From an uncultured Cellvibrio sp. (GTDB lineage: Bacteria > Pseudomonadota > Gammaproteobacteria > Pseudomonadales > Cellvibrionaceae), in contig CAMLKG010000024.1 in the NCBI GenBank assembly GCA_946480695.1, positions 1 to 64,000 on the forward strand: a DNA stretch of 64,000 nucleotides. Direction: 5' to 3'. Below the pieces are notes generated by a model. It was not told where the DNA came from and did no database searches. It worked only from the letters and a program-made list of their open reading frames with translations. The number at the start of each line of letters is the position of its first letter. Position 1 is the stretch's first letter. Made by a program: the position numbers and the translations under genes. Below, one piece after another: positions 54,794 through 63,912 of this stretch.

Positions 54794-56410
54794 ATGAATA
54801 AAATAATTCCCCTGGGAGCGCTGCTTGGCGTGTCCCTGTTATCAACTGAAGTGTTGGCTGTAAATTGTACTGGCCTGCCGCAATGGAATAGCACCAGTGT
54901 TTATACCCAGGGAAATAGCGTGCAGTATTTAAATCGCGGTTACACTGCCAATTATTGGACGCAAGGTAATAATCCTGTTAACTATTCCGGGCCCTGGCAA
55001 CATTGGACTGACAAGGGCGCCTGTGACGGTATAAGTTCCAGTGTCCCCAGTTCAGTTGCGCCGCTAAGCTCGTCCCGATCCAGTTCGTCGGTACCGAGCA
55101 GTACTCCAACCAGTTCATCCATGACTTCAAGTGCGGGAGCTTGCCCGGCTTATGTCGCAGGTACCAGTTACAACCAGGGCGCCGTCGTCACTAATGCGGG
55201 CGGTGTTTATACCTGCCAGGTCCCCGGCTGGTGCGGATCAACCGCGACCTGGGCATATGCGCCCGGTACAGGAACCTATTGGCAGCAAGCCTGGAGTGCG
55301 GGTGGAAGTTGTGCGGGTAGCGGTTCCAGTGTTGCCACATCGCGCTCCAGTTCATCGGTTCCCGGCAGCGTCCCATCTTCCTCACGTTCGAGTGCCTCTT
55401 CTTTCAGCAACAGTTCGGTGGGAACATCCGCGGGCCGCGAATTGGTGGGATATTGGGAAAATTGGCATTGGCCATTGGAGGAAATGACCTCAATTCCAAA
55501 TTACACCGTGCTGAATATTTCGTTCCCACGTATTAATGCCGATGGTTCCCTGTTCCTCAGTAATGAGGGCGGTTACCAAAACAACCCAACGCCACAGCAA
55601 ATTGCTGCTGCCAAAGCACAAGGTAAAAAAGTGTTGTTGTCGATTGGCGGTGCTAATGCGACTTTTGTCCTGACCAACCAGGCGCAGGAAGATAATTTTG
55701 TAAATTCCTTCATTGCGATTAAAGATCAATATGGTTTGGACGGTATCGATATTGATACGGAAAAGGGGCTGCACACCAATCCAAACGCACAAATTAATCA
55801 GGCGAATCCACAATACTCAGCCGATTATCTGGTACGTGCTATCAAGCGTTTGAAAACGCGTTATGGTTCGAGCTTTCTGCTAACCATGGCACCGGAAACA
55901 GCGCATACCATAGGTGCAAACCTGGCGGGTAATTGGTTGGGCCAATATAACTGGGGTGTTTATTTGCCGTTGATGAATGCATTGCGCGATGAAATCAGTT
56001 GGGTACAAATGCAGTACTACAATACCGGTTCAATGCCGGGCAAGAATGGCCAGTTCTATAACTCCGCCACCCAGGATGGACTGGTTGCGTGGACCGAAGC
56101 CTTGATTGAAGGTTTCCAGATTGGCAGCACAGGTGTGAATTACACCGGTTTGCCGGCGAGCAAGATTATTATCGGCTTGCCCGCTTCCACATCGCCAACA
56201 GCAGCGGGCAGCGGTTATACCAATCCCACCATTGTGAAAGCAGCCGTCCGTTGTTTGCGTTCCGGTGATTGTGGTAGTGGTTACAAACCTGCCAAAACTT
56301 ATCCCGATCTACGTGGCATCATGGCTTGGTCTACCTACGAGGATTATTTGACAGGGTATGCCTTCTCCAACGGTGTCAGGGCATGCGCCTTGAATAATCA
56401 ATGTAATTAA
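54794..56410 (+). CDS. GH18 chitinase with two small chitin-binding modules
   Basis: A 538-residue secreted enzyme. A signal peptide (IPLGALLGVSLLSTEVLA) is followed by two CBM5/12-like modules (residues ~24-80 and ~117-175), with aromatic patterns such as NYWTQGNNP and TYWQQAWSAGG. Ser-rich linkers flank the second module. The GH18 domain (from ~residue 215) starts ELVGYWENWHWP and has the catalytic DGIDIDTE (D-x2-D-x-D-x-E) and SIGGANATF. It cuts chitin. I start at the ATG at 54794 (AAAAGG 8-9 bp upstream), giving a proper signal peptide; a longer frame at 54728 does not. Confidence 0.95.
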   Translation: MNKIIPLGALLGVSLLSTEVLAVNCTGLPQWNSTSVYTQGNSVQYLNRGYTANYWTQGNNPVNYSGPWQHWTDKGACDGISSSVPSSVAPLSSSRSSSSVPSSTPTSSSMTSSAGACPAYVAGTSYNQGAVVTNAGGVYTCQVPGWCGSTATWAYAPGTGTYWQQAWSAGGSCAGSGSSVATSRSSSSVPGSVPSSSRSSASSFSNSSVGTSAGRELVGYWENWHWPLEEMTSIPNYTVLNISFPRINADGSLFLSNEGGYQNNPTPQQIAAAKAQGKKVLLSIGGANATFVLTNQAQEDNFVNSFIAIKDQYGLDGIDIDTEKGLHTNPNAQINQANPQYSADYLVRAIKRLKTRYGSSFLLTMAPETAHTIGANLAGNWLGQYNWGVYLPLMNALRDEISWVQMQYYNTGSMPGKNGQFYNSATQDGLVAWTEALIEGFQIGSTGVNYTGLPASKIIIGLPASTSPTAAGSGYTNPTIVKAAVRCLRSGDCGSGYKPAKTYPDLRGIMAWSTYEDYLTGYAFSNGVRACALNNQCN

Positions 56411-56426
56411 TGGCGTCTTGCCATGA

Positions 56427-56467
56427 ATAAAAAATGCCCGTCGGGAAAATCGGCGGGCATTTTTTAT
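56427..56467. terminator. bidirectional terminator after the chitinase
   Basis: ATAAAAAATGCCCG (56427-56440) pairs with CGGGCATTTTTTAT (56454-56467) over 13 bases. T run on both strands. Confidence 0.92.
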
Positions 56468-56471
56468 GAAG

Positions 56472-57713
56472 TTAATAAGTCCTGGATGTCGATAGCGTTT
56501 GCCTGGTAAACGGTCTCCATTTTAAATCCGTTGCGCAGCGCCACAGCCATTCTACGGGGCCGTAATTAAAATAATGCAACCACCAGCGACAAAAAATTAT
56601 TTGCAGTGCAAAGATAACCATACACAGGAGGGCGTTTTGCGCCGGGCTGGTAACGGTAAATAACCCCAAGCCAATATTAAAAAATATAAACACCCCAATG
56701 ATCGATTGGCTCAGGTAAGTGCTCAGCGCCATTTTTCCCACATTGGCAAGTGGTTTTAATCGCATCTCCCATGTGGGTTTTAGCATTAACAAGCTAATAC
56801 CCGTTATATAAACCAGCGCCAGGCTGGTATTGAAAAACTCCATGATTAAACCGCTAAACCATCCGGCAATCGGTGTGTTTTGAAAATCAATTTTTAATAT
56901 AAAAACACTTGCACCGAGTATTGTTCCAGCAAGCAAGGCTGCTCCGAGTGTCCAGCTACTTCGGGTTAATACTGTTTTTATGAATCCCCGGTGCTTTTCC
57001 AGATCGGCAAACCATTGCATCCGTCCGGCAAGCATTCCCAATAAAAAGAAACCGAAAGTAATAAAGCCCCGGCCGCTATTAACCTGATAAGTGAGCTTTT
57101 CGCCTACGGCCTGGATATTGTGTTGGACCATTTGGGTAAAGCTGCCGTGTTTAATGATCTCGTAATACGCCGCACCGGCAGTTTTGTGATCCTCATGAAT
57201 GAGCATTAATTGGTCGCGCAAAAGAATGGAAATTAATTCTGCACCTTTGGTGGGAAGGTTGAGTACAAATAGCGACCCAATTATCAATAGGGTTTTATTG
57301 CTCAGGTTGCGGAAAAACAGCAGTAGGAATCCGAGGGGAACATAAATTGATAAAATGTCAGCCCGCCAGAAAATATGGTGCAACGCGCCTATCACGCCTA
57401 ATATCGCAAGGCGCCAGGCGAATTTTAAAACGACAGGCTGGTGGCGTTTTGCCAGTTTGTCGATTTGGATATAAAAACTTAATCCGAACAAAAATGAAAA
57501 AATAGCGAAGAATTTACTAATGATAAAAATCATGTAAATCACTATGGCAATGCCACTGCCCGGGTTTTTAAAAAGCTGGTAGGTTTCCTCTGGTAATGGT
57601 CCTCCGGCATACCAGAAAATCATGTGCGCATAGAGGATGCCGAAAAGCGCAAAGCCCCTGAGTACATCCAGCGTAACAATCCTTTCTGAATCTGTGGGGA
57701 AGGGTAAGCTCAT
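56472..57713 (-). CDS. DUF418 (YeiB-type) membrane protein
   Basis: A 413-residue polytopic protein. Starts RIVTLDVLRGFALFGILYAH, the usual DUF418/YeiB opening, and has 9-10 hydrophobic segments. The C-terminus reads LANVGKMALSTYLSQSIIG and a later FNYGPVEWLWR, both family hallmarks. The biochemical role is not established. Stands alone, convergent to the chitinase and 108 bp downstream of the pseudouridine synthase on the same strand. Confidence 0.9.
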   Translation of the reverse strand: MSLPFPTDSERIVTLDVLRGFALFGILYAHMIFWYAGGPLPEETYQLFKNPGSGIAIVIYMIFIISKFFAIFSFLFGLSFYIQIDKLAKRHQPVVLKFAWRLAILGVIGALHHIFWRADILSIYVPLGFLLLFFRNLSNKTLLIIGSLFVLNLPTKGAELISILLRDQLMLIHEDHKTAGAAYYEIIKHGSFTQMVQHNIQAVGEKLTYQVNSGRGFITFGFFLLGMLAGRMQWFADLEKHRGFIKTVLTRSSWTLGAALLAGTILGASVFILKIDFQNTPIAGWFSGLIMEFFNTSLALVYITGISLLMLKPTWEMRLKPLANVGKMALSTYLSQSIIGVFIFFNIGLGLFTVTSPAQNALLCMVIFALQIIFCRWWLHYFNYGPVEWLWRCATDLKWRPFTRQTLSTSRTY

Positions 57714-57821
57714 AAAAGAATCCTTTGGGTCGGTGAATAGGTTTATTTATTTTTGTATTGGACGCAGCAAACGCTTTAACGGTTTCAGCGCAGCCTACCT
57801 ATTTTGGACGCGCAGGTCTTG

Positions 57822-58652
57822 TTACAGATGTAACCCTTTGGGTAATTCCACATGGATTTCCTGCCTGTGTATCGGGCAGCGAAATGCCAATCGATAGGCC
57901 AGCAGTTGCAACGGGACAGGGGCGGGCTTGCCGTAAAGCCTGTCGCCGATGATAGGATGGCCTATCCCCGCCAGATGCCTGCGGATTTGATGCTTGCGTC
58001 CGGTTTCAATCAGCACCTCGACTTTGGTGGTTGTGTGTGTATCGTTAACCTGGATGGTGTTAATGATGCTGACCGAATCCTTGCCGTCCAGGGGCTGGTC
58101 AATCCGCAAGTTCCCTGCAATTAATTCCCCGGCCACCTGAGCCTGGTAGCATTTCTTTAAATCGCGGGATTGAAACAATTGGGAGAGCAGGGCGGCAGCA
58201 TTGGAGTCATGGGCGATCATCATCAAACCGGCGGCGTCCGCATCCAGGCGGTGAACCAGGAAGCATTCGCGTTTTTGTTCGATCTCGACCCAGCGTAACA
58301 AACTGCAATGATCGCCCCATTGGGAACCTTGCGCCAGCATACCGTGGGGCTTGTACCAAATGCTGTATCGGCTATGGTCGGCAATCAATTGTGCTGCAAG
58401 CGGAGCGCGGCCCAGAACCTGTTCATCATAATAAAGCTGGACGCGAGTCCCTTTGGGGAGCGCTTTTGTCGCCCGTCGCAAGCGTACCTGCTTGCCTTTT
58501 TGTACCCACCAGCACGCGCCTTTGTTCATAGCGTCCTTGATTCGCGCTTTGGATAGGCCCGTTTTTTCCGCGAGGAAATCTACCGCCGTTTGGCTGGATG
58601 TGTCGGTTGTAAAATCAAAAGTGCTTGGCATTTTGGTAAACTGCGATCCCAT
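57822..58652 (-). CDS. RluA-family RNA pseudouridine synthase
   Basis: A 276-residue enzyme converting uridine to pseudouridine in rRNA or tRNA. The catalytic motif HRLDADAAGLMMIAHD carries the Asp, with YSIWYKPHGMLAQG before it and GRKHQIRRHLAGIGHPIIGDRLYG after it. The N-terminus has an S4-like region (LSKARIKDAMNKGACWW). The substrate site is not predictable. The ATG at 58652 is taken; one at 58631 is possible. Divergent from yaeQ. Confidence 0.9.
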   Translation of the reverse strand: MGSQFTKMPSTFDFTTDTSSQTAVDFLAEKTGLSKARIKDAMNKGACWWVQKGKQVRLRRATKALPKGTRVQLYYDEQVLGRAPLAAQLIADHSRYSIWYKPHGMLAQGSQWGDHCSLLRWVEIEQKRECFLVHRLDADAAGLMMIAHDSNAAALLSQLFQSRDLKKCYQAQVAGELIAGNLRIDQPLDGKDSVSIINTIQVNDTHTTTKVEVLIETGRKHQIRRHLAGIGHPIIGDRLYGKPAPVPLQLLAYRLAFRCPIHRQEIHVELPKGLHL

Positions 58653-58683
58653 TTTGAAAGGCTAGCATTAGCGCGAGGCATTT

Positions 58684-59217
58684 GTGGCCGAAAAAGCAAC
58701 GATTTATAAAGCGAACCTGACCCTGTCGGATATGGATCGCAATGTGTATGGCGATTTTAATTTAACCATCGCCCTGCATCCCTCTGAAACCGTCGAGCGT
58801 ATGATGGTCCGCATTCTAGCCTTTTGTTACTGCGCTGCGGAGCATTTGACTTTTACCAAAGGGCTATCTTCCACCGAAGAGCCGGATTTATGGTTAAAAC
58901 ACGATAACGGCACCATTCTGGAATGGATTGAAGTGGGCCAACCCGCGCCGGAGCGTTTAAAAAAAGCGTCGAGCCAGGCGCAAGCAGTGAAAGTATTTAG
59001 TTACGGAAGGGGAATGGATGTGTGGTGGCGAAATAACGCAATCGCCATCCGTGCGCTACCCAAAGTGGAAGTTTGTTCATTCGCGGCTGAAGAATTGCAG
59101 CAACTCATTGCCTTGGCCGATAAAACCATGAACCTGACAGTCACCATCACTGAAACCATTGCTTATATTTCCTCAGCAAACGAAAGTATCACTATTCATT
59201 TGCATGGGATGGAGTAA
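58684..59217 (+). CDS. yaeQ: YaeQ family protein
   Basis: A 177-residue protein matching YaeQ along its length: ATIYKANLTLSDMDRNVYGD, FCYCAAEHLTFTKGLSS, WIEVGQPAPERLKKASSQA. YaeQ has a nuclease-like PD-(D/E)xK fold, and its role is not settled. Starts with GTG at 58684. It is followed 5 bp later by cnoX. Confidence 0.92.
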   Translation: MAEKATIYKANLTLSDMDRNVYGDFNLTIALHPSETVERMMVRILAFCYCAAEHLTFTKGLSSTEEPDLWLKHDNGTILEWIEVGQPAPERLKKASSQAQAVKVFSYGRGMDVWWRNNAIAIRALPKVEVCSFAAEELQQLIALADKTMNLTVTITETIAYISSANESITIHLHGME

Positions 59218-59222
59218 ATATT

Positions 59223-60092
59223 ATGAGTGCCCAACAACCTTTTATTGTTGATATCACGCTGGAAAATGCCCAGCAATATTTAATTGATGAGTCGTTCCAA
59301 CGCCCGGTGGTTATTGATTTTTGGGCGGACTGGTGTGCGCCTTGCAAAAACCTGATGCCGATTCTGGAGAAACTCGCCAATGAGCATGCCGGAGCGTTTT
59401 TATTGGCAAAAGTGAACGCAGATGATCCGCAAACCCAAATGATCGGTGCCCAATTCGGGGTGCGTAGCCTCCCGACCGTAATGATTATGAAAGACGGGCA
59501 ACCCGTGGATGGTTTTGCAGGTGCCCTGCCTGAAGTGCAAGTGCGCGAAGTCCTGGCTAAATATTTACCCAAACCATGGGAAGCACCTTTAGCCCAAGCC
59601 CGGGAACTGATGGCCGGGAATAATTTTTCCGAGGCGTTGCCTTTATTGCGGCAAGCCTATGAATCCTCGGGGCAATTGGCTTCAATAAATTTGTTGATAG
59701 CGCAGTGTTACATCGAATTAAATCGTATCGATAATGCGGAAACGATTCTCTCCGCAATTAAAATGGCTGATCAGGATACGTTATATGAGCAATTGCAGTC
59801 CCGTATCGAATTGCTAAAGCAAGCGGCCAAAACGCCTGCTTTGGCTGCGCTTGAAGCCGCGCATTTAGGCGCGCCCGATGATTTGCAAATACGTTACGAC
59901 CTGGCCGTGCAATATCACCAGGAATCCCAGTACCGCCCGGCGTTGGAGCATCTACTACATATTATTCGCAAGGATCGCAATTTCGCTGACGGTGAAGCTC
60001 GCAAGGCTTTCAATGCCATACTGGCTACCTTGGGTAAGGGTGATGCCCTGGCGATAGAATTCCAGCGTAAGTTATTTACGTTGCTTTACTAG
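59223..60092 (+). CDS. cnoX: chaperedoxin CnoX (thioredoxin plus TPR)
   Basis: A 289-residue thioredoxin-fold protein with a C-terminal TPR-like half. The redox site FWADWCAPCKNLMP has a full C-x2-C. E. coli CnoX (YbbN) has SxxC instead, so this one could be redox-active. In E. coli it protects proteins from oxidation and hands them to chaperones. The TPR part runs from about residue 120 to the end. Confidence 0.9.
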   Translation: MSAQQPFIVDITLENAQQYLIDESFQRPVVIDFWADWCAPCKNLMPILEKLANEHAGAFLLAKVNADDPQTQMIGAQFGVRSLPTVMIMKDGQPVDGFAGALPEVQVREVLAKYLPKPWEAPLAQARELMAGNNFSEALPLLRQAYESSGQLASINLLIAQCYIELNRIDNAETILSAIKMADQDTLYEQLQSRIELLKQAAKTPALAALEAAHLGAPDDLQIRYDLAVQYHQESQYRPALEHLLHIIRKDRNFADGEARKAFNAILATLGKGDALAIEFQRKLFTLLY

Positions 60093-60116
60093 GTTTTACC
60101 CCGTGTTAAATGGTCG

Positions 60117-60245
60117 GTGTAACTAAAAGCCGTTACACTGCCTGGGTAAATTTGGATAAATTAATGAATAGGTAAGTTACCTGTTATAACCATTGCCGTT
60201 GGGGCAAGTCAGTTTTCCTGGTGTCTGTGAGTGGCACTGGTGCCA
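60117..60245. repeat. three inverted repeats before the DUF4380 lipoprotein gene
   Basis: GTGTAAC-N8-GTTACAC at 60117-60138, AGGTAA-G-TTACCT at 60170-60182, and TGGCAC-TG-GTGCCA at 60232-60245. All are perfect. Nothing else is evident in the 170-bp gap after cnoX. They may be operators, or the third a leader hairpin close to the ribosome site. Confidence 0.55.
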
Positions 60246-60262
60246 GAGGGCCAAGATCCACA

Positions 60263-61201
60263 ATGTATAAATGTTATTCCCTGGTTGTACTCCTGAGCCT
60301 TTGCCTGTCATTCGTAGGGTGTGGTAAAGATGATCAGGATTTATCCAATCTTCCTGCGTTTTGCCAGCAGGAGAAAGGTAAGTTGTACCTCAAACAGGGA
60401 CTCGTAAAAATGGAAATCATGCCGGATGTGGCGGGCAGGGTGTCATCACTGAAATATGACGGGCATGAGCTGTTGGTGCCTATTGTGGATTTTGATAAGA
60501 ACACTGACTGGGGCACGGTGCTTTGGTCCAGTCCCCAATCTGAGTGGCAATGGCCGCCGGTCCCGATACTGGATAACAAACCCTACAGGCTTAGCGTAAA
60601 AGGTGACCGCGTTACGCTGACCAGCGATGTGGACCCCAAAACCGGTTATCAATTCAGCAAAACCTATATGCCTGCGGGCGATGACCGCATTGCCGTCACC
60701 TACCGGATATTCAATCACTCCCAACATGAAAAAAGTGTGGCACCCCTGGAGGTAACTCGCTTGCCTTCATCGGGTACTTTATTTTTTCCGCGCGGCGACA
60801 CAGATCCTATCAGCGGTATTTTTTATCCCCTTGATGTGCAAACCATAGGTGAATTGACCTGGTTTGACTATGACGCAAAAAAAATTCGCACTGATCATCA
60901 TAAAATTATGCAAGATGGCAAAGAGGGATGGGTTGCTTATATCGATAATGGTTATTTATTGATGAAGGAATTTGTTGATAACCCGCCTTCGGCCATTTCG
61001 GAAGGTGAGCGTGAAATAGAAATATTTGCCCACGTAGAGCATATCTTTATCGAAATGAAACAGCAGGGGGCATCGGTAACCTTGAATACCGGTGAACATT
61101 TGGAGTGGACAGTGATTTGGCATGTGAAAAAATTGCCGGAAGGCCTGGCAACTAACCCGGAGCCCCAGGCGCTGGCCAAATATGTGCGAAGCCTGTTGTA
61201 G
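60263..61201 (+). CDS. DUF4380-like lipoprotein
   Basis: A 312-residue protein with a lipoprotein signal: LVVLLSLCLSFVGC, Cys at about residue 20. The rest looks like the galactose mutarotase-like beta-sandwich of DUF4380 proteins (LVKMEIMPDVAGRVSSLKYDGHELL, VLWSSPQSEWQWPP, FSKTYMPAGDDRIAVTYRIFN). A sugar-binding or epimerase-like role is suggested by fold only; I see no assigned catalytic residues. The start is the ATG at 60263. Confidence 0.72.
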   Translation: MYKCYSLVVLLSLCLSFVGCGKDDQDLSNLPAFCQQEKGKLYLKQGLVKMEIMPDVAGRVSSLKYDGHELLVPIVDFDKNTDWGTVLWSSPQSEWQWPPVPILDNKPYRLSVKGDRVTLTSDVDPKTGYQFSKTYMPAGDDRIAVTYRIFNHSQHEKSVAPLEVTRLPSSGTLFFPRGDTDPISGIFYPLDVQTIGELTWFDYDAKKIRTDHHKIMQDGKEGWVAYIDNGYLLMKEFVDNPPSAISEGEREIEIFAHVEHIFIEMKQQGASVTLNTGEHLEWTVIWHVKKLPEGLATNPEPQALAKYVRSLL

Positions 61202-61215
61202 GTTGATCCATAAAG

Positions 61216-61243
61216 AAATCGCCGGTTAACGGCGATTTTTTTT
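61216..61243 (+). terminator. terminator overlapping the ylqF stop
   Basis: AAATCGCCG (61216-61224), loop GTTAA, CGGCGATTT (61230-61238), then T to 61243. The ylqF stop codon lies in the loop. Confidence 0.9.
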
Positions 61244-62164
61244 GGTTTTAAGTTTGCGGATGCGGTCTGCTTCTTCTTTTTCCAAGCGTTTTTTCTCATC
61301 ATCCGCCTTTGCCTGGGCAATTTCGGCTTGTGTCATGTCCGGTGTTTCCCAACTAATTGGCCCGAGTAAGCCGGCGCGTAATTCAGTAATCAACAAAGAA
61401 GATACTTTCTGGATTTCCACACCGCCGCCTTTGCGCGTACAGCCGCGTTTGATGCCGATTGCATCGAGCAGCTCAAGGTCGGTATCGGGGAGTTCAGCCA
61501 AGCCATAACGGGTTTTTACCGCTTCGGGATAGGCTTTCAATAAATATTCAGCGGCATAGAGTGCGATATCCGCATAATCAAAAACCGTATCTTTTATCGC
61601 GCCGGTGATTGCAAGGCGATAACCGCAGGAGGGCGGCGATAACTTTGGCCATAAAAATCCGGGTGTATCAGTTAATAAAATCCCGTTGTCCAACTTGATT
61701 TTTTGTTGTGCCTTGGTAATCCCGGCTTCGTTGCCGGTTTTAGCGATTACACGTCCCGCCAGGGTGTTAATAATGGTGGATTTACCGACGTTGGGAATTC
61801 CCATGATCATCGCACGTGCCGGGCGGATTTCCTTTTGGCGTTCGCTGACCAGATGGGTGCATACATTCAGTAAATTACGGATTTGCTCCGGTCGTTGCTG
61901 GCTAACCGGCATTGCCCTAACACCTTTTTCCGATTCCATTTTTTCCACCCATAATGCGGTCGTGGCTGGATCTGCCAAATCAGCCTTATTTAATAATTTA
62001 ATCAACGGCGTATCGCCGCGCAGGCTGGGTACTAACGGGTTTTCGCTGGAAAAGGGAATGCGTGCGTCAATGACTTCAATAACCACATCTACATGGGGCA
62101 TGACTTCCGCAATTTCCTTGCGGGCTTTGTGCATATGGCCGGGGAACCAGTTGATTGTTGACAT
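61226..62164 (-). CDS. ylqF: ribosome biogenesis GTPase YlqF (RbgA)
   Basis: A 312-residue circularly permuted GTPase involved in large ribosomal subunit assembly. The G4 motif LNKADLAD comes first (about residue 58), then G1 GIPNVGKST (~124) and G3 LTDTPGFLW (~170). The start MSTINWFPGHMHKARKEIAE is characteristic. The C-terminus ends in a Lys/Arg-rich tail (KLKTKKNRR), likely RNA-binding. Confidence 0.93.
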   Translation of the reverse strand: MSTINWFPGHMHKARKEIAEVMPHVDVVIEVIDARIPFSSENPLVPSLRGDTPLIKLLNKADLADPATTALWVEKMESEKGVRAMPVSQQRPEQIRNLLNVCTHLVSERQKEIRPARAMIMGIPNVGKSTIINTLAGRVIAKTGNEAGITKAQQKIKLDNGILLTDTPGFLWPKLSPPSCGYRLAITGAIKDTVFDYADIALYAAEYLLKAYPEAVKTRYGLAELPDTDLELLDAIGIKRGCTRKGGGVEIQKVSSLLITELRAGLLGPISWETPDMTQAEIAQAKADDEKKRLEKEEADRIRKLKTKKNRR

Positions 62165-62195
62165 GAAATACCTGGCAGGAAAAATCGATCAATAA

Positions 62196-62513
62196 TTAAA
62201 ATGAATCCAGCTTTTCACTGGGATCAAAGTGATGGAGAAGCAGGCACTGGTCATCTGTTTCACCTTCACAAATAACCAGGCAATATGGGGCGAGCTGTGG
62301 GGCGTAATCCTTATCCCCAAACAGGCATTGGTGCAAGTCTTGCCATAGTTGCGCCGGAAATTCAGTAAAGAAATTGAAGCTTAAAAATAATTTTCCTTTT
62401 TCTTCAATTGCATCTACCTCGGGCGAGCGCACCGGGCGTGCCCGGCGCAAAAATTCGGAACGATCAAAGTCGCGGGCGAATTTGGGCTGGATTTGAAAGC
62501 TAATGCAGTACAT
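62196..62513 (-). CDS. hypothetical protein, 105 residues
   Basis: A small soluble protein not recognised. It starts MYCISFQIQPKFARDFDRSE, and has an acidic C-terminus (LLLHHFDPSEKLDSF). I start at the ATG at 62513. It lies 31 bp before ylqF on the same strand, so may be co-transcribed. Ribosome site is weak. Confidence 0.6.
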   Translation of the reverse strand: MYCISFQIQPKFARDFDRSEFLRRARPVRSPEVDAIEEKGKLFLSFNFFTEFPAQLWQDLHQCLFGDKDYAPQLAPYCLVICEGETDDQCLLLHHFDPSEKLDSF

Positions 62514-62669
62514 GGTAAATCTCACTGGCTTGCGGAATCCTTGAATTATACGCAATGACGCTGCTGCAAGCTGCCTAATCGATGAATTAAGAAAAATTAA
62601 CGTCTTTTCGGCGATATGGAACACAACCAGTTTCCGCTATGATGCGCGCCTTGGTTCCCTTCAATTTTG

Positions 62670-63887
62670 ATGGTTAATATTGTGTCATCTCCGTTATTTC
62701 GTCCGTTAGCGTTAGGCATTTATGTGCTTTTTTTTACCGTGGGACTGGTAGGTGCCCTGGTATTGCCGACCCTCAGCTTATTCCTGGCGAAAGAAATCGG
62801 CGTACGTCCATTGATGGTAGGCGGGGCTTTTGCAGGTGTGGCCCTGGCGAGCATCGCCTATAACCATTGGCTGGGCCATTGGTCAGACAAGCTGGCGGAT
62901 CGTCGCCCCCTGGTCGCTTTTTGTTGCCTGCTGGGAAGCCTGGCCTGCCTGGTATTCGCGTTTTCCCGGCATTATTGGCTGGTGGCGTTTACCGCTATTT
63001 TCCTGTTGAGCCTTTCAATGGTTTCATTTTCGCAAATCATGGCCTACAGCCTGGACTACGCGGACGCTGAAATTCCGGTGGAAAGGATTCCGCTGTTCAA
63101 TGCCATTATGCGTGCGCAGATTGCATTTGCCTGGGTTGCGGGACCACCTGCCGGGTTTTTATTGGCAACTCATTTCGGTTTCGATGTGAATTATGGTGTT
63201 GCCGCCTTGCTCTATATCCTGTTGGCTGTTGCCAGTTTCAAATTATTGCCGCGTTTACCGACAAAGCAAAAACGGTTGGATGCTACGGGTGAGAAAAAAA
63301 TCCCACCAACGCCTATGCCCTCAACAATAAAACAATCGTTATGGATTTGCGCAATCGGCTTTTCTTTACTCTGGGGCGTAAACAATGCCTACCTTATTAG
63401 CTTGCCCATTCACCTTAAAGATAATTTGCATATTGACGCCCAATGGATGGGGTGGGTAATGGGTACCACGGCAGCGCTGGAGGTTCCTTTCATGTTATTG
63501 GCGGGACACTACGCGAGCCGCTTCCGGTTAATCAGTTTGGTTCGTTGCGCGGGTGTTTCTGCACTTGTGTTGTATGTGGGTGTCTACTTCGCCAATGCGC
63601 TATGGCATTTATTTGTATTGCAGCTTTTCAATGCCATTTTTATCGGTGTATTGGCAGGTTTGGGTGTGTCTGTCATTCAGGATTTGATGCCCGGTCGATC
63701 CGGGGCAGCTTCGGGCCTCTACACCAACACCACGCATATCGGCAATTTGCTAAGTAGCCTAATGGTTGGCATCGTCGCCGATTATTTCGGTTATCACCAG
63801 GTATTCCTCGCGAACATTGCGCTGGTGTTTATTGCGATCTGGGCTTTTGGCAAGGTTAAAACCTCGCGAGAGTTGGCAGTCGCCTGA
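62670..63887 (+). CDS. MFS sugar efflux transporter (SetA-like)
   Basis: A 405-residue major facilitator with 12 hydrophobic helices. LGIYVLFFTVGLVGALVLPTLSLFLAKEIG opens it. HWSDKLADRRPLVAFC is the loop 2-3 motif of MFS, and MPGRSGAASGLYTNTTHIGNLLSS is typical of the SetA/SetB sugar exporters. Start at ATG 62670; a TTG lies directly before it. Stands alone between two minus-strand genes. Confidence 0.87.
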   Translation: MVNIVSSPLFRPLALGIYVLFFTVGLVGALVLPTLSLFLAKEIGVRPLMVGGAFAGVALASIAYNHWLGHWSDKLADRRPLVAFCCLLGSLACLVFAFSRHYWLVAFTAIFLLSLSMVSFSQIMAYSLDYADAEIPVERIPLFNAIMRAQIAFAWVAGPPAGFLLATHFGFDVNYGVAALLYILLAVASFKLLPRLPTKQKRLDATGEKKIPPTPMPSTIKQSLWICAIGFSLLWGVNNAYLISLPIHLKDNLHIDAQWMGWVMGTTAALEVPFMLLAGHYASRFRLISLVRCAGVSALVLYVGVYFANALWHLFVLQLFNAIFIGVLAGLGVSVIQDLMPGRSGAASGLYTNTTHIGNLLSSLMVGIVADYFGYHQVFLANIALVFIAIWAFGKVKTSRELAVA

Positions 63888-63912
63888 ATATTAACTCGAC
63901 TATTATCGCTAT

